Shown here piece by piece: positions 23,301-34,072 of a stretch of DNA of 64,000 nucleotides. Position numbers and translations under genes: made by a program. Within the stretch, counting starts at the first letter, position 1, and each line of letters begins with the position of its first letter. This stretch comes from Puntigrus tetrazona (Eukaryota > Chordata > Actinopteri > Cypriniformes > Cyprinidae). The stretch covers positions 934,879-998,878 of the forward strand of contig NC_056700.1 of NCBI RefSeq assembly GCF_018831695.1, in the 5' to 3' direction. A model generated the notes under the pieces. It was not told where the DNA came from. It saw only the letters and a program-made list of their open reading frames with translations, and searched no databases.

Positions 23301-25898
23301 GCCGATGCTTGGCAACGCGTCACTGGTTATGTTCTCTGCAGGGCCCGCTGGCTGGTGTCGCATAAAGGTTACAAATCAGAGACAAAGAAAATGTCAAGCC
23401 ACTGCAGTCAGTTCACAGTCACTCAACACACAGCCCTCTTTACACAGTTCAGCTGAGGAGACACAAACATCGAGTCATCTCTAATGATTTTGGCAGCAGC
23501 GTCTGTCAAAAGGCGGCTCATCATTATCAAATGATCAAACATCAAGCAAATCCCAACTGTGGAAATGCCAGTTTGTGGTCTTTAAAGGATTTCCCGTTCG
23601 CGAAAGGCCATCAAATGTTTGCCAGAGGGGAAGAGAGGAAGTCGCTATGATGGCACAGAACTGCTTTCAAAAAGCTGAACTTTTCAATCAATTAATTTCA
23701 GGTATATATTTTTCTGTTTCGGTCTTGCAAATGAATAAGCACGAATATGATCTGATAAAATGCCGTAGCTCTCACCGAATGATTCATAAACTCCTTTCTC
23801 TGATACGTGACCCGATCGTTTACTGGCCACCCTGAAATGGGAGCTCTCGGATTTAGATAGATTTGAAGTAAAATCTGAACCAGGACTGACCGAATCATCC
23901 GCTCCATTATCCTGGAGGCTGTTGAAGAAGTGGGAGCGCTCGTCCTCATCATCCATGTAGACTGGCGGCTCGTACGAGGTGAGGAATGTCGAGGGCCTGT
24001 ACAGGTGTTTATTGAGGTGGTGCTGTCGCTTACTAGAGGCCTGCAATCATAAATGTAACAAATCATTTCGTTTTTAATGTGTACTGAACTTAATACACGT
24101 GTAAAGTTGCACCGCTAGGTCAGTAAGACGAAAAAAAAAAAAAGTTACACACACAGGTGCATTACACTGATTCTAAGAAAACATTTTTTTAATAAATGTT
24201 GGTCTTTTAAATTTTCTTTAGATCCAGAAATAAACTGTATCATGGTTTACACAAACATATTGTACAACTGTTACTAACTGCAACAAGAACTTTATTTAAC
24301 AGCAAATCAGCTTACAAATTCATTTTTGCCATCACAGCAGTAAACTATATTTTAAAATATATTAAAACACACAACAGATGTTTTAAATATAATAATACTT
24401 CACAATGTTGTGATTTGTACTGTATTTCTGATCAAAAAATACTTGGTAAACATAAGAGACGGATTTCAAAATATTTAAAAATCACACCAACCCCAGACTT
24501 TTGAACAGTAATATACAGTTAAAATATCACTTAACATTTTAAAAGACCAATTTACCTTTTTACTGTACATGCACACATTGGGTGTCCTGCCTGGCACTGG
24601 TATACCAGCCTTTGTCAGTTTTATAAAATATTTCTGTACCCTGCTAGCAACCTGTGAAAAAGAGGAACAGAAACTTATTATAGAAAAAGAGCTGGCCCAG
24701 TATTCAGTGGTTAAGCTTTTCTACCACAGCTTTTGAAGGGTGAGACTCCTGTCCCATTAGTGAAAAACATCTCCATTAAAAGGGGCTGTAACGATGTTAA
24801 TTGTCTGACTGCTTTACAGAGCACTAAAAGATGACTAGAGATTTGAATATGCATCAAGACCAAAAGGAGATGAGGGTGAGGGTGTAGAGCAGAGCCTGAA
24901 GATGCACCTGTTTGGCGGTCCTGTTGCCAAGTTCATCTGCAATCTTCTGCCAGCGTTTGGACTCAACCTCCTCTGGTGGAAACTTTAAAAGCAGCTGCTC
25001 CAACTTTTTCTATATATATATATATATATATATATATTTCACATAAGAGATGTGATGAGCAAACAGACAAACCTTACAGCTCATGAGCCATACAAAATAC
25101 TAAAACGCACATTCTATCATAAATTAGCTTATATCAACCATTTCGGTCCAATAATTCAAATTATTGAGAAGTAGCATTTTAAAAGTGGTGCAAATATTCG
25201 ACATTAAAGTTTTGTCAAAGTCTCATGGCTACTAAGCTCTTGGGTAGCTTCATACCTGCTCTTCAACAGTCCACAGCTGGTTGAAGGTGTCGGGTTTGTT
25301 CTGGTTGTACAGCCTCCCTCTAATCATCTGTCCAAACACCAATAAACCATAAAATGTTAGCAGTAGCACACGGTTCAAAGGTATACATGGACATTAACTT
25401 AAGATTTTTGGTTAAAAAGAACATTCAAAAGATGTAACTGGTCAGCCTGCTTTTAGATATAATCACAATTTTTTTTGGTTGTTAAAATACACACAGACAC
25501 ACACACAGACACACACACACACATTTATTTATCTATTTATTTATTATGCTGTCTAACAATTAATCATGATTAATTACATACAAAACTGTGTATATACCAT
25601 GCATACATATATATATTTGTGCGTGTGTGTGTGTGTGTGTATATATGACCAAATACAGGCACAAGCTAATACAGCAAACATGTCACAGTGTAAAACTATT
25701 GAAGGGTGTCCAAGAAAGACGCTACAATCATTACAATGATTCAAACAGCTCTGCACAAGCTTGTGGTGTATCTGGTGTAGCTTGTATCCAGAGTTTAAAG
25801 TCTGTGCTAAAAGAGTACTACTTGTCTGCTGTTAGATAAAATTTTCATGGATTTCTTTAATAAAAATAAGAAAAGTAAAAAAGTAACAAGATAATAAT

Positions 25899-25991
<93 letters not shown>

Positions 25992-25993
25992 AA

Positions 25994-26026
<33 letters not shown>

Positions 26027-29000
26027 TAATTCGCCTCTTACCTGGTTAGTTTAATTCATGGCTTATAAAAAACACTTCTGGAACCAAGACATCTGAAAAT
26101 GTGGGTGGGCAATAATGAACTCTACTGACATTACCATTAATTATGAGATTATGTGGATCTGCTCAGACTTCCATATCTACCGAGACCAATGAAAATCTTT
26201 ATTCTTTTATTCACCGATTTAACACATATACACACTCTTCATCAAAAGGAGGACAAGGTTTCTCCCACTGGTTTCCATAGATACCATCTTTTCGCTACAT
26301 GTGCTGCATGCATGAACATACTGAACGAGAGAGAAGGGCTGAACTGACTAATGTGAAACTGCAGGTAGAAAGCTAGCTTGTCTGAACGCAGCACTTCCAT
26401 AAAACGGGTCAGGAGACACTGTTATTTGTGATCAGCATGCTTGCGGTGCATTTTTGCAGAAATGTTACAGCAGAATGAATATGGATGGAGATCTTGTGTT
26501 CTGGGGGAAGATGTTGTGCATTCAGAGCACATTCAAGTTCATGTCCTAGGGCTCAAGTACATATATAACAAGAAACAACAGCAAGTTAAATGTTAGGTCT
26601 TGATCTTATTATGTATCGGATGCAGCGGTGTGTGATGAAACGCGGCGAAATTGTAGGTCATGGGGAAAAAATGAGCAAAGCATAAAGGAGAATCTGTAAC
26701 CCCGTGTTTTTCTCAATACACAGCACACGGGTTCACAGTCAAGATGGCTCTAAATGGTGACAGAATACAAATGACAAGAAGTACAAAGACTTAATCCGAG
26801 TGTACCTGAGCTCTGCTACTGGACATGCTGTGTTCTGGACCGTCACTTGACGGCAGGGAGGAGGAGTAGACAGATGAGGAGTCACCCTCCTTCTTGGAAT
26901 CCACAGGACTTTTTGGTCGAGCAGGCAACCCCACTACAGAAAGACAACAAGCTGTTTAAATTTGGCATACTCCCTGTCCATGAACGTGCCACTGCACAGA
27001 CATACCCAAACAGTCCACTAAACCTTTGAAGTCACTACAAAATAAATTATTAAATTAATTCTGAAGGAGTGTCCATGGTAAAGAAAATGACATATCTTTG
27101 AAATATCTGTAGCTGTAAATATCTAGTGTAATATGGCTAAAACAAAAGGTATCTTTTAACTTTTTTTTTTTTTAAATAAATGCAGGCTTGATGAATAAAA
27201 GACTTTTCTTTGAAAAACATTTAAAAACTTGCCACCCTGAAACATCTGAACAATAGATCAAGGCATTCAACGTCATAAGGTTAAATAAAACAAAAACAAA
27301 AGCTTCTTGCACTATTCTTTAATTTTTAATTGTTTGTAGAGCTGCACAACTTAGACAACATTTGTGATTGTGAATATGAAAAAAGACTGATATTGTACTA
27401 TTTCCCTTTTACATTAAAAAAAACGATTACATTTGAATAAAATAAGTTACATTACATAAATGACAATATTTTTATTATTAGAATTACAATACTATTTTCT
27501 TTTCATCTTCAAACATTACAAAAATTTTTTTACCCAAACACAGACTTTTCTTGATTTGATAAATGCACAAATGCCCCTGAGTTTTCAGATAAATTGCATA
27601 GATACACACCTTTGTCAAAGATTAACTGCAACTGTCGTGTTTTGCGCTTCTTGTCACAGAACTCCCGTTCAAAGTCACCACGGCCTGAGGTGTATTGGTC
27701 CCATGCAATGTCCGGGAGCTGGACTACTCTCTGAGGCCGAGGCAGACCCATCTCCACCTGTGACAAAAGCAGATGATCAAAATCATGCTTATAAGCCAGA
27801 ATGCAGGACTAACTAACAGGTATTTCAGACAACGCCAATGGAAGTCCCATAGAAATCTTCTGTACCCGTTTCTGTAGCTGGTCCACAAAGACGATGGGGT
27901 CAGACAGGGCTTCCTTCTGATGCCGTGCCAGTGTCTCCAGGTCCAGGATGGCTTGGGTTCGCTGGGCCTCCAGTACACTGATGGTCTGGAGCAACCTCTG
28001 ATAACTAATGTAGAGGACAGAGGAAAGGGAAGGGCAGAGATGCTTTGTACATTATTAACAGCTGATGCTATGCATTTAACCATCAATCTTTTAGCGGTTA
28101 TTCATTATTTAAATTTAGTGCTGCACAACCACTAAAGAAAGTCCCCTGTAAATCTTCCCATAGAAATGTATTCTATAAATAGAAAAATTTCCTGTTCGCT
28201 AAAGGGTGGGCGGCACCAACAGCTTCATGCAGGAACTGGGTTTCCTGCTTGTACCCAGAAACAGCTTGACTCATTTTTAATTGTTTAACACTTCTAGGGA
28301 AAGGTTTATAACTCTATCTCCACTTTTTATACAAGTTTTTAATTATTATACAATACTTTAAGAGATAGTTCATGCAAAAATTTTAATTGTCATTACTTTC
28401 TCCAAAGACCATACATCTTCAAAACACAAATTACAAAAAAAAAAAATGTTGATGAAATCTCTGACCTTCCATAAACGGCAATGATGTTACCATGATCAAT
28501 TACATGAAGGTAATTAACAACAGAATTTTCATTTCCGTGTGAACTATCCCTTTAATTGTAGAATTACATTCGATATAAGTGGACTTCAAGTGCAACCAAA
28601 ATTACAATTTCAATAACTCCAAAAAATGTTATGCCTCTAAAATATTACATGGGTTTCAGAAGCTCACATTTGAAAAAGCTTTTCTAGAGTCATCTCGTTA
28701 GTTAAGAAGATATGGCATTGGCTGTGCGCTACAGAGCTTTGACCTTTTCCCTGCACACCCTCAGGAAAATAGGATCCACAAATAGGAACACGAAAAAAAA
28801 AAAAAAAAAGAGGCAGAGAGGAAAAAAGGGAGAATTAGACAAAGATGCTCCTCGAAGCGGGAGATTCGGCCTACTGCTTAGAAGTAATCTTATTCAGAAG
28901 CTCAACAGACCTTGTATAATCAATCTAGCCTAACATGGCATGAATGAAAACCAATTGATGACAGCAAGCATGCGATCTCAACAAGAATTCATTTAGAGGA

Positions 29001-32000
29001 CTTGCTCCATTTGATCTGTCTTACTTGAGGGCAACTGACTAGTTTTTCTTCAATTTCCTAGCCATTTAATAACTTAGACCACAGAGGAGCTGTTAACAGC
29101 CTCTCGATTTAGATGCACAATGAAGATAGGCATGTAGCACTGCAGGCTGGGGAAAGCAGCCAACGATGGCAATGAGCCTGAAACTGACATATGGCTGGCA
29201 ATGCACTGCCACCTATGGGTCAACCATCTAAAAAGCAGACCAGATCTTTGTTATAACAGACAAGAACTAAATAAACATATAGTGAAATGGGCTTTGGGCT
29301 ATTTTAACCCGTACTAAATATACTAAATACATCATTGCAAGTTAGTAGCCAATGTGAGCATGTTTATTGTGTGGCGCCTACCTTGTTAAGCTATCATCAA
29401 TATTTTCATACTTCAGTTTAGGGATATCAACAAACCTCTAAATCACGCGAGACCTCAAATTTGAGGCTTGCTGTAGAATCTAATTGATCATCATGAGGGA
29501 TCTCTTATGCAGCATCTGGCAATAGAATTAGCAAAACCCTAGCAAAGAAACCCTCTTGGCATTGTGGTGAACATTTCTGCACAGACAAGGACTCCTCATT
29601 TGCTTCTTAAAGAAAACATCATCTGCATTAATACATCTATAATTAAAATGTATGTCAAGCACACAATAAATCCAAATTAAAATGAAGGAGAAAAACTGTC
29701 CCAGATAAGAAATGAGAACGATTCAATATAACAACAAAGGATAAATAATTCAGACAGGCCTCATAAACTGACGTGACTGCAATCTCTTTCCATTTCTATT
29801 GAGCGACAAGCCAATCCAGTTGGCAGCTCCTGATCCCTGCCCTCACACTGTGAGATGGGCACACGCTGAATGAGCACGACCCAGGACAACCTGTCCACCA
29901 GCAGCAGGCCTTCCATCGCTTATTACCTACCACCGTCCTAGAGATTACAACAGCTGTTGCTCATTTTCTGCTAGCGCAGTCGACTATTATTCTTCAGAAA
30001 ACAAGTATGCAGAGTTAAGCAGGAAAACACCAAGATGTTTATCTGGGCCATCCTCTTCAAATTACAAACACTTTGAAAATAAAAAAGACAAAACAAGAGC
30101 AAGCTACACAAATCAAAACCTGACCTGCTGGGTTTTCACAACTGCTAAAAGTTAAAGCAATGCTGTTTGTAACTACTTTTAAGCAAACATCAATAATATA
30201 ATTTGATTTATGGAGCCAGAGACCTCCTGAAACAGACCTGAAATAGACCTAAAATATACTAGTGGTACTTGCCCCACCTAAGAATGAGTAATGCAGTTGC
30301 TGCTTGGGCATACTGAGGAAGTTTGCTACTGGCAAAAGTACAAAAAAAACAAGTTAAAGATGATATTCTCTCTTTTTTTTTTTTTAAGATGTGGTCCATA
30401 CCTATTCCTGCTCCTGAAGATATACCATCCTGCAAAGTTCAGCTCCAACCCTGATCAAACACAACCAAACCAGCTAGTTCGTCTCTTCGGTAGCACTTGA
30501 TAATTAAAGACAAGTGTGTTGGAGCAGTGCATGCAATTGATGAATGCAGATCTCCAGGAAATGGGCACCTCCTGATGTAGCTCAATGCCTTTAAAAGTTT
30601 CATACTTTGGGTTTCGGGGTTGTTCAAATTATTAACCCTCAAAGAGAAACAGTAACAATGGTGCCGCAGAAAACAACTCAAAATAAAAGAACAAAAAAGG
30701 GGCGAAAGCACAAAACACACATTGGTTTAGCAGAGCTGATGGCTTCACATAGGATAGCATAAACCTGAACATACTCTTTGTTGTGTTTGAGAGCCAAGTG
30801 ATCAGACTCAAAATAGTAGACATCCGGATCCTCCTCTTCCTCTTCATCTTCCTCAGCCTGAGTGGCCAGCAGCTCTTTGGTGGATCTCGAAACTCTACTA
30901 TCTGACACTCCGACCTCTCCACTGACCCCTGCTTTCTCTGAGAGTTCATTGTCTGCCTTGCTAGAAAACCCCAGTGCATGATGGTGAAGGTCTTTATGGC
31001 TGGTGTCCTCAGAGGAAAGAGGAACCGGCGTGGACTCCTCCTTCAGCGAACCATTGTCTATGTGCGGGGAACTGGGTTTGGGGGAGCTGGCTTTGAGCCC
31101 ACTACCAAAGGCAGCGCGGCGCGGTGAAGTCCTCAGGGTGTATCTGTGTTCTTGAGGCTCTGTGAAGGAGGGGGGCTCCGCAGGCAGCTGGGAGGCAGTC
31201 AGCACCACCGTTTCTCCTGAGATATTCGAGCAGTTATCAGAAGGGTCCTGCGGATCAGCCTGAAAGCCGCCGTTGGTGCTCTCCTCTCTTGCGAGCTCGT
31301 CCTGAGCCTGGGCGGCATCCCCAACAACGTCCACCTCTACCTCCATCTCGGGTTCCCGGGACAGCACGGCCTCGGCAGCTTCCTCGGTCGTGCAGTTTCT
31401 CTCACAGTCAATCTGAGGGCTGTCGGACTCATTGGCTTGCTTGGGATGAGGGGAACTACAAGGCACGATAGGGTCGGGAGATGAGGGTGCAGCCTGGCTG
31501 CCATTTAACAGTGAAGGACTGTTGTTAAGCGTGGCAGGGGAGGCACAGGGCTCCGGGGGTAAGGCTGCAGCTTCTGAGTCCTCCTTATGGAGTTCAGCAA
31601 GGCCGTTGGTGGCCTTGACGTTCTCGCCGGCCTGCGGCGGAGAGGCGATCTCCACCACCGGGCCATCCTGTTTCTGCTCTGCCTCTTTGTCGAGGCTGAG
31701 CGGAGGGTCCGAGGACACGTTTGTTTTGGCGCCCTCGTCATTTTCCTTCGGGGCAGCGGGATCAGGGCTCTCTGGTTTGAGAGAAGGTTCCTCCTCAACC
31801 CCCTGCGATTCACCTGAGCGAGGGCAGCGCTTGGCCCTCTTCAGGGCTGGGGAGGCTTCTGGCCCACCCCCGGCCCTAGGACGCTCGCAGTTGTCCGATT
31901 TATCCGACTCGTCCTTCTCGGAGCTCGGCAAGCCTCGCTTTCCGTAGGATGGCACCGGTTCACCCTCTGCCTTGTTCTCGGCTACCTTTCCGACCTGTGC

Positions 32001-32189
32001 TCCGGTCTGCTGGTGCTGCTGACAGTCCTGCTTCTTCTTGGGTGAGCGGGCTCTGGGCACAGGAGGCGGAGAGCTCTCTTCCGGCTGGGCGATGCTGCGG
32101 TTCCTGAGGGTTCGACCACAAAAGTTCTCATCCAATCCATTTATCCCCACTGATGATCTTGTGACGCGCGAAGAGCGGGATGCGGCCAT
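20205..32189 (-). CDS. zzz3: ZZ-type zinc finger-containing protein 3 (eleven coding exons)
   Basis: ZZZ3 is a nuclear subunit of the ATAC histone acetyltransferase complex; its ZZ finger reads the histone H3 tail. The gene is complete at 877 residues, against about 903 in human. It starts MAASRSSRVTRSSVGINGLD, nearly the human N-terminus. Coding exons in transcript order are 32189-30765, 27997-27866, 27757-27610, 26933-26806, 25327-25256, 25009-24908, 24651-24556, 24040-23891, 22796-22662, 21775-21675 and 20349-20205. Domains are a long disordered acidic Ser/Pro-rich region (1-460), a helical region (476-570), a SANT/Myb-like domain (about 625-690) and a ZZ finger (about 797-850), then the conserved tail YNYLDPNYFPANR. 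The ATG lies 65 bases into its exon; a non-coding exon lies upstream near 38.3 kb. Its 3' end faces ak5. Confidence 0.95.
20988..21168. mobile_element. Tc1/mariner-like MITE, about 180 bp
   Basis: The left side has AAGTATTCAGACC and the right side GGAGTCTGAATACTTTCC followed by CCCACTGTATATATA. The interior is also inverted: TTTTTCACTCTTTGTTAT against ATAACGAGGAGTGAAAAA. The order of words is that of a common fish MITE with TA target sites (from memory). Confidence 0.7.
21340..21616. repeat. Probable hAT-like repeat in zzz3 intron 10
   Basis: It ends in TGCCGATATATCGGTTGACC then ACTAG, a terminus common in cyprinid hAT-like elements. The left end is less certain. Confidence 0.4.
21675..21775 (-). 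CDS. zzz3: zzz3 coding exon 10 (ZZ finger)
   Basis: Encodes the ZZ zinc finger from CDMCGMEPIQGVRWHCQDCP to FCSSCSDC. The Cys pairs CxxC, CQDC and CSSC are all present; the histidine ligands come from the next exon. Confidence 0.95.
22005..22265. repeat. Repeat with GATCGGTATCGG words in zzz3 intron 9
   Basis: The words GGATCGGTATCGGGTCTGAT, GAGACCGATCCAAATCCGAT and GTCGGTATCA recur in a pattern seen in dispersed fish DNA elements. Boundaries are approximate. Confidence 0.45.
22662..22796 (-). CDS. zzz3: zzz3 coding exon 9
   Basis: Encodes DEEGVPVELRHLPEYKELLE through QHVGYK, a lysine-rich helix (LKKLKKQKLQEIQAES) directly before the ZZ finger. Confidence 0.93.
23891..24040 (-). CDS. zzz3: zzz3 coding exon 8
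   Basis: Encodes ASSKRQHHLNKHLYRPSTFL through NGADDS. It carries the conserved EPPVYMDDEDERS word. Donor is TCG|GTCAGT. Confidence 0.9.
24556..24651 (-). CDS. zzz3: zzz3 coding exon 7 (end of SANT domain)
   Basis: Encodes VASRVQKYFIKLTKAGIPVP and GRTPNVCMYSKK. VASRVQKYF is the recognition-helix part of the SANT repeat. Confidence 0.93.
24908..25009 (-). CDS. zzz3: zzz3 coding exon 6 (SANT core)
   Basis: Encodes KKLEQLLLKFPPEEVESKRW through NRTAKQ, including the second conserved Trp and the helix ADELGNRTAKQ. Its acceptor is TATAG preceded only by a (TA)n run, without the usual pyrimidine tract. Confidence 0.93.
25010..25037. repeat. zzz3: (TA)n microsatellite at the 3' splice site of zzz3 exon 6
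   Basis: About 13 TA units directly abut the CT that is the minus-strand AG of the acceptor. Confidence 0.9.
25256..25327 (-). CDS. zzz3: zzz3 coding exon 5 (start of SANT domain)
   Basis: Encodes MIRGRLYNQNKPDTFNQLWT and VEEQ. The Trp of FNQLWT is the first aromatic residue of the SANT/Myb repeat. Confidence 0.93.
25893..26028. repeat. (AT)n microsatellite with poly(T) end
   Basis: About 110 bp of AT units with few interruptions, ending in an 18-20 base T run, in zzz3 intron 4. Confidence 0.95.
26806..26933 (-). CDS. zzz3: zzz3 coding exon 4
   Basis: Encodes GLPARPKSPVDSKKEGDSSS through SSSRAQ, a serine-rich linker before the SANT domain. Confidence 0.92.
27610..27757 (-). CDS. zzz3: zzz3 coding exon 3
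   Basis: Encodes VEMGLPRPQRVVQLPDIAWD through LQLIFDK, with the conserved QYT and FEREF words. It ends with one base of a split Val codon. Confidence 0.92.
27866..27997 (-). CDS. zzz3: zzz3 coding exon 2
   Basis: Encodes RLLQTISVLEAQRTQAILDL through DQLQKR, a predicted helix. The acceptor was set at TTATCAG|AGG, because the later AG two bases on breaks the frame. Confidence 0.9.
28358..28556. mobile_element. ANGEL-like fold-back element, about 200 bp
   Basis: Left TTTAAGAGATAGTTCATGCA pairs with right TGTGAACTATCCCTTTAA, and TTTTAATTGTCATTAC pairs with GTAATTAACA...GAATTTTCA. It lies in zzz3 intron 1 of the coding part. Non-coding. Confidence 0.7.
28557..30394 (-). other. zzz3: zzz3 intron, non-repetitive stretch
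   Basis: No exon fits here on either strand. It has a poly(A) run near 28794, but otherwise few repeat words, so it is an ordinary intron as far as can be read. Confidence 0.5.
30395..30575. repeat. Fold-back repeat with CTGCTCCTG/CTCCAGG arms
   Basis: Left CCTGCTCCTGAAGATATACC and right GCAGATCTCCAGGAAATGGG are partly inverted. The central words TGATCAAACACAACCAAACC and CAAGTGTGTTGGAGCA pair. The pattern is frequent in cyprinid genomes (from memory). Confidence 0.55.
30765..32189 (-). CDS. zzz3: zzz3 coding exon 1 (475 codons)
   Basis: It contains the ATG, basic N-terminus, a long low-complexity region rich in Glu, Ser, Pro and Ala, and the conserved segments EPQEHRYTLRTSPRRAA and DPDVYYFESDHLALKHNKEY. 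The donor follows EYVQ (CAG|GTTTAT). The middle is far less conserved with human than both ends. The exon continues to 32254 as 5' UTR. Confidence 0.95.
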
Positions 32190-34013
32190 ACTATGGTGGG
32201 TGCCTACTGTCTCCTCATCGTGGTGCTCTCTCCTCAGCAGCAGAATGTGGGCACCTGAGGGACATGACGAGAGAATAATTACATATCTTTCAGATTCAAA
32301 ATTAAATGGGTTTGAGACTTTTCCTACAGCTTATACTTCTAAAAGAAATGAACAATAAGAATTTTTTTTCTGGGGATAAAAACAGCTAGAAAAACAGCTA
32401 TAATTCCATAAACACATTTTTGCTGGAAACAATAACATACAGTGATCTGTTTATAATTTTCAACTCATTCTATCCAAAGCTTCGGGGATGAACACAAATC
32501 ATTATTACCATTTCGGTAAAAGCTTGTATAGTCAGCCAACTAGCTAACATCATATTGTGAAAAAAAAAAAAAAAAAACATTATTATGATTTATCAAAAAA
32601 GATAAACACATGATGGACCAAAAAACCAAATATGGAAAAATGAGGTAAAAGAAACATTTTAGCTGAAGTTTAAAGACTGGAGTTAATCTGTTTGCTGGAT
32701 GTTCCTTCACAGAGGATTGAGAAGGAGCATGAAGAGAATATAACTTCTGTGTCAAGAATGAGAGTGCATTCATGGAATATCTGGAATGTTTCTAAGCAGA
32801 AGTTCCACGGGAATAGGAGAGAGACGTCATTATTTATAGCTTTTATGCTAGAGAAAAATATCGTCTAGATTTCTGGAGAAAACATGAGTGATGTCTGCCT
32901 GTGCAAAAGCTGCCACCACAATGCCAAAATGCTGCTATGCAATTATTTACTTGTTTGGCACAGAAGAACAGGCCAAAGATTTTTGCTCACTTAATATAAA
33001 ACACAACAACAAAAGCTGCACAATTATGATTGAATAAATTATGTATTACTTATGTGCAATAGTAATAGTAATGATGCATGAGCAAACATTACTAACAAGA
33101 TTTTCATAACAGATCTTTAATGTGCGCAATTGCAAGTAGTTCTGTCTTGCTCATACAATCTTTGGGTTTGGTAAAACATACACCACTGGAGGAATAACAA
33201 CCTACGAGCAAGCTATGATCTACTGTTATCTAATATCCTATAAATATGTTTGATATTCAGAGGTTATCTGAGAGTTTCCCACAAGCTATCAATCTACTTA
33301 TCACACATGTGCTTGCTAGGCTTTCCCTGGTGCATTGCTAAAGCTGCAGATGTGAAGGGGGATGGTCTGCATTTAAGCTGCTTCTTATCTGAGCAATAAA
33401 GTGCTTTTTAACAACACAACACAAATACAACACAAACCTTCAATCTTGAAAGACTGATCATGGGTGTCTCTAATGAAGCAGTCAGTGCTCCACAGAACCT
33501 TGTGAGCAGAGTCCAAAATGAACAATTATTATGCGCCAAAACTGCAAGTTAGGAGTGCAATTTTGCATGATGTAAACGGAATTTTAATAATCTAAATGTT
33601 ACTGATGTAAAGCCAAAGTATGTTGTGTGTCTTCAAGGCAATTTTAGCACATGTCCATGCAGATTTATGAGAGTGATCTTTAACACTTAAAAAAAAAAAA
33701 AAAAAAAGTATAAGCTCCAAACACATCCATACAACACACTCATGATGAACAAAGTACACTTTGAAAGGCTTGACCAATTAACTTTACAAAACAGACCAGC
33801 ATACAAAAAAATAGGTATACCTGGATTCTTAGTGCCACATCTGATTCAAATCAAATGGTCAGCTAAGAACAACACGCATGTTTTTCTCAGAGGAAAATGT
33901 CCTTACGTTTTTTTTTTCTACTTTTTCCGAACTCAATAAAATGAAACATACACAGAACATTCCTGGCAATATTCCAAACCATAAAAAAATTTATATAGCA
34001 CTGGACACTAGGA

Positions 34014-34015
<2 letters not shown>

Positions 34016-34071
<56 letters not shown>
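34016..34071. repeat. (AT)n-(GT)n compound microsatellite
   Basis: About 18 AT units followed by about 9 GT units. Confidence 0.95.

Positions 34072-34072
<1 letters not shown>

Noticed and set aside
31522..31947. Plus-strand frames of 60-141 residues across zzz3 exon 1
   Set aside because: They are shadows opposite the GC-rich zzz3 coding exon, whose minus-strand frame is conserved with human ZZZ3.
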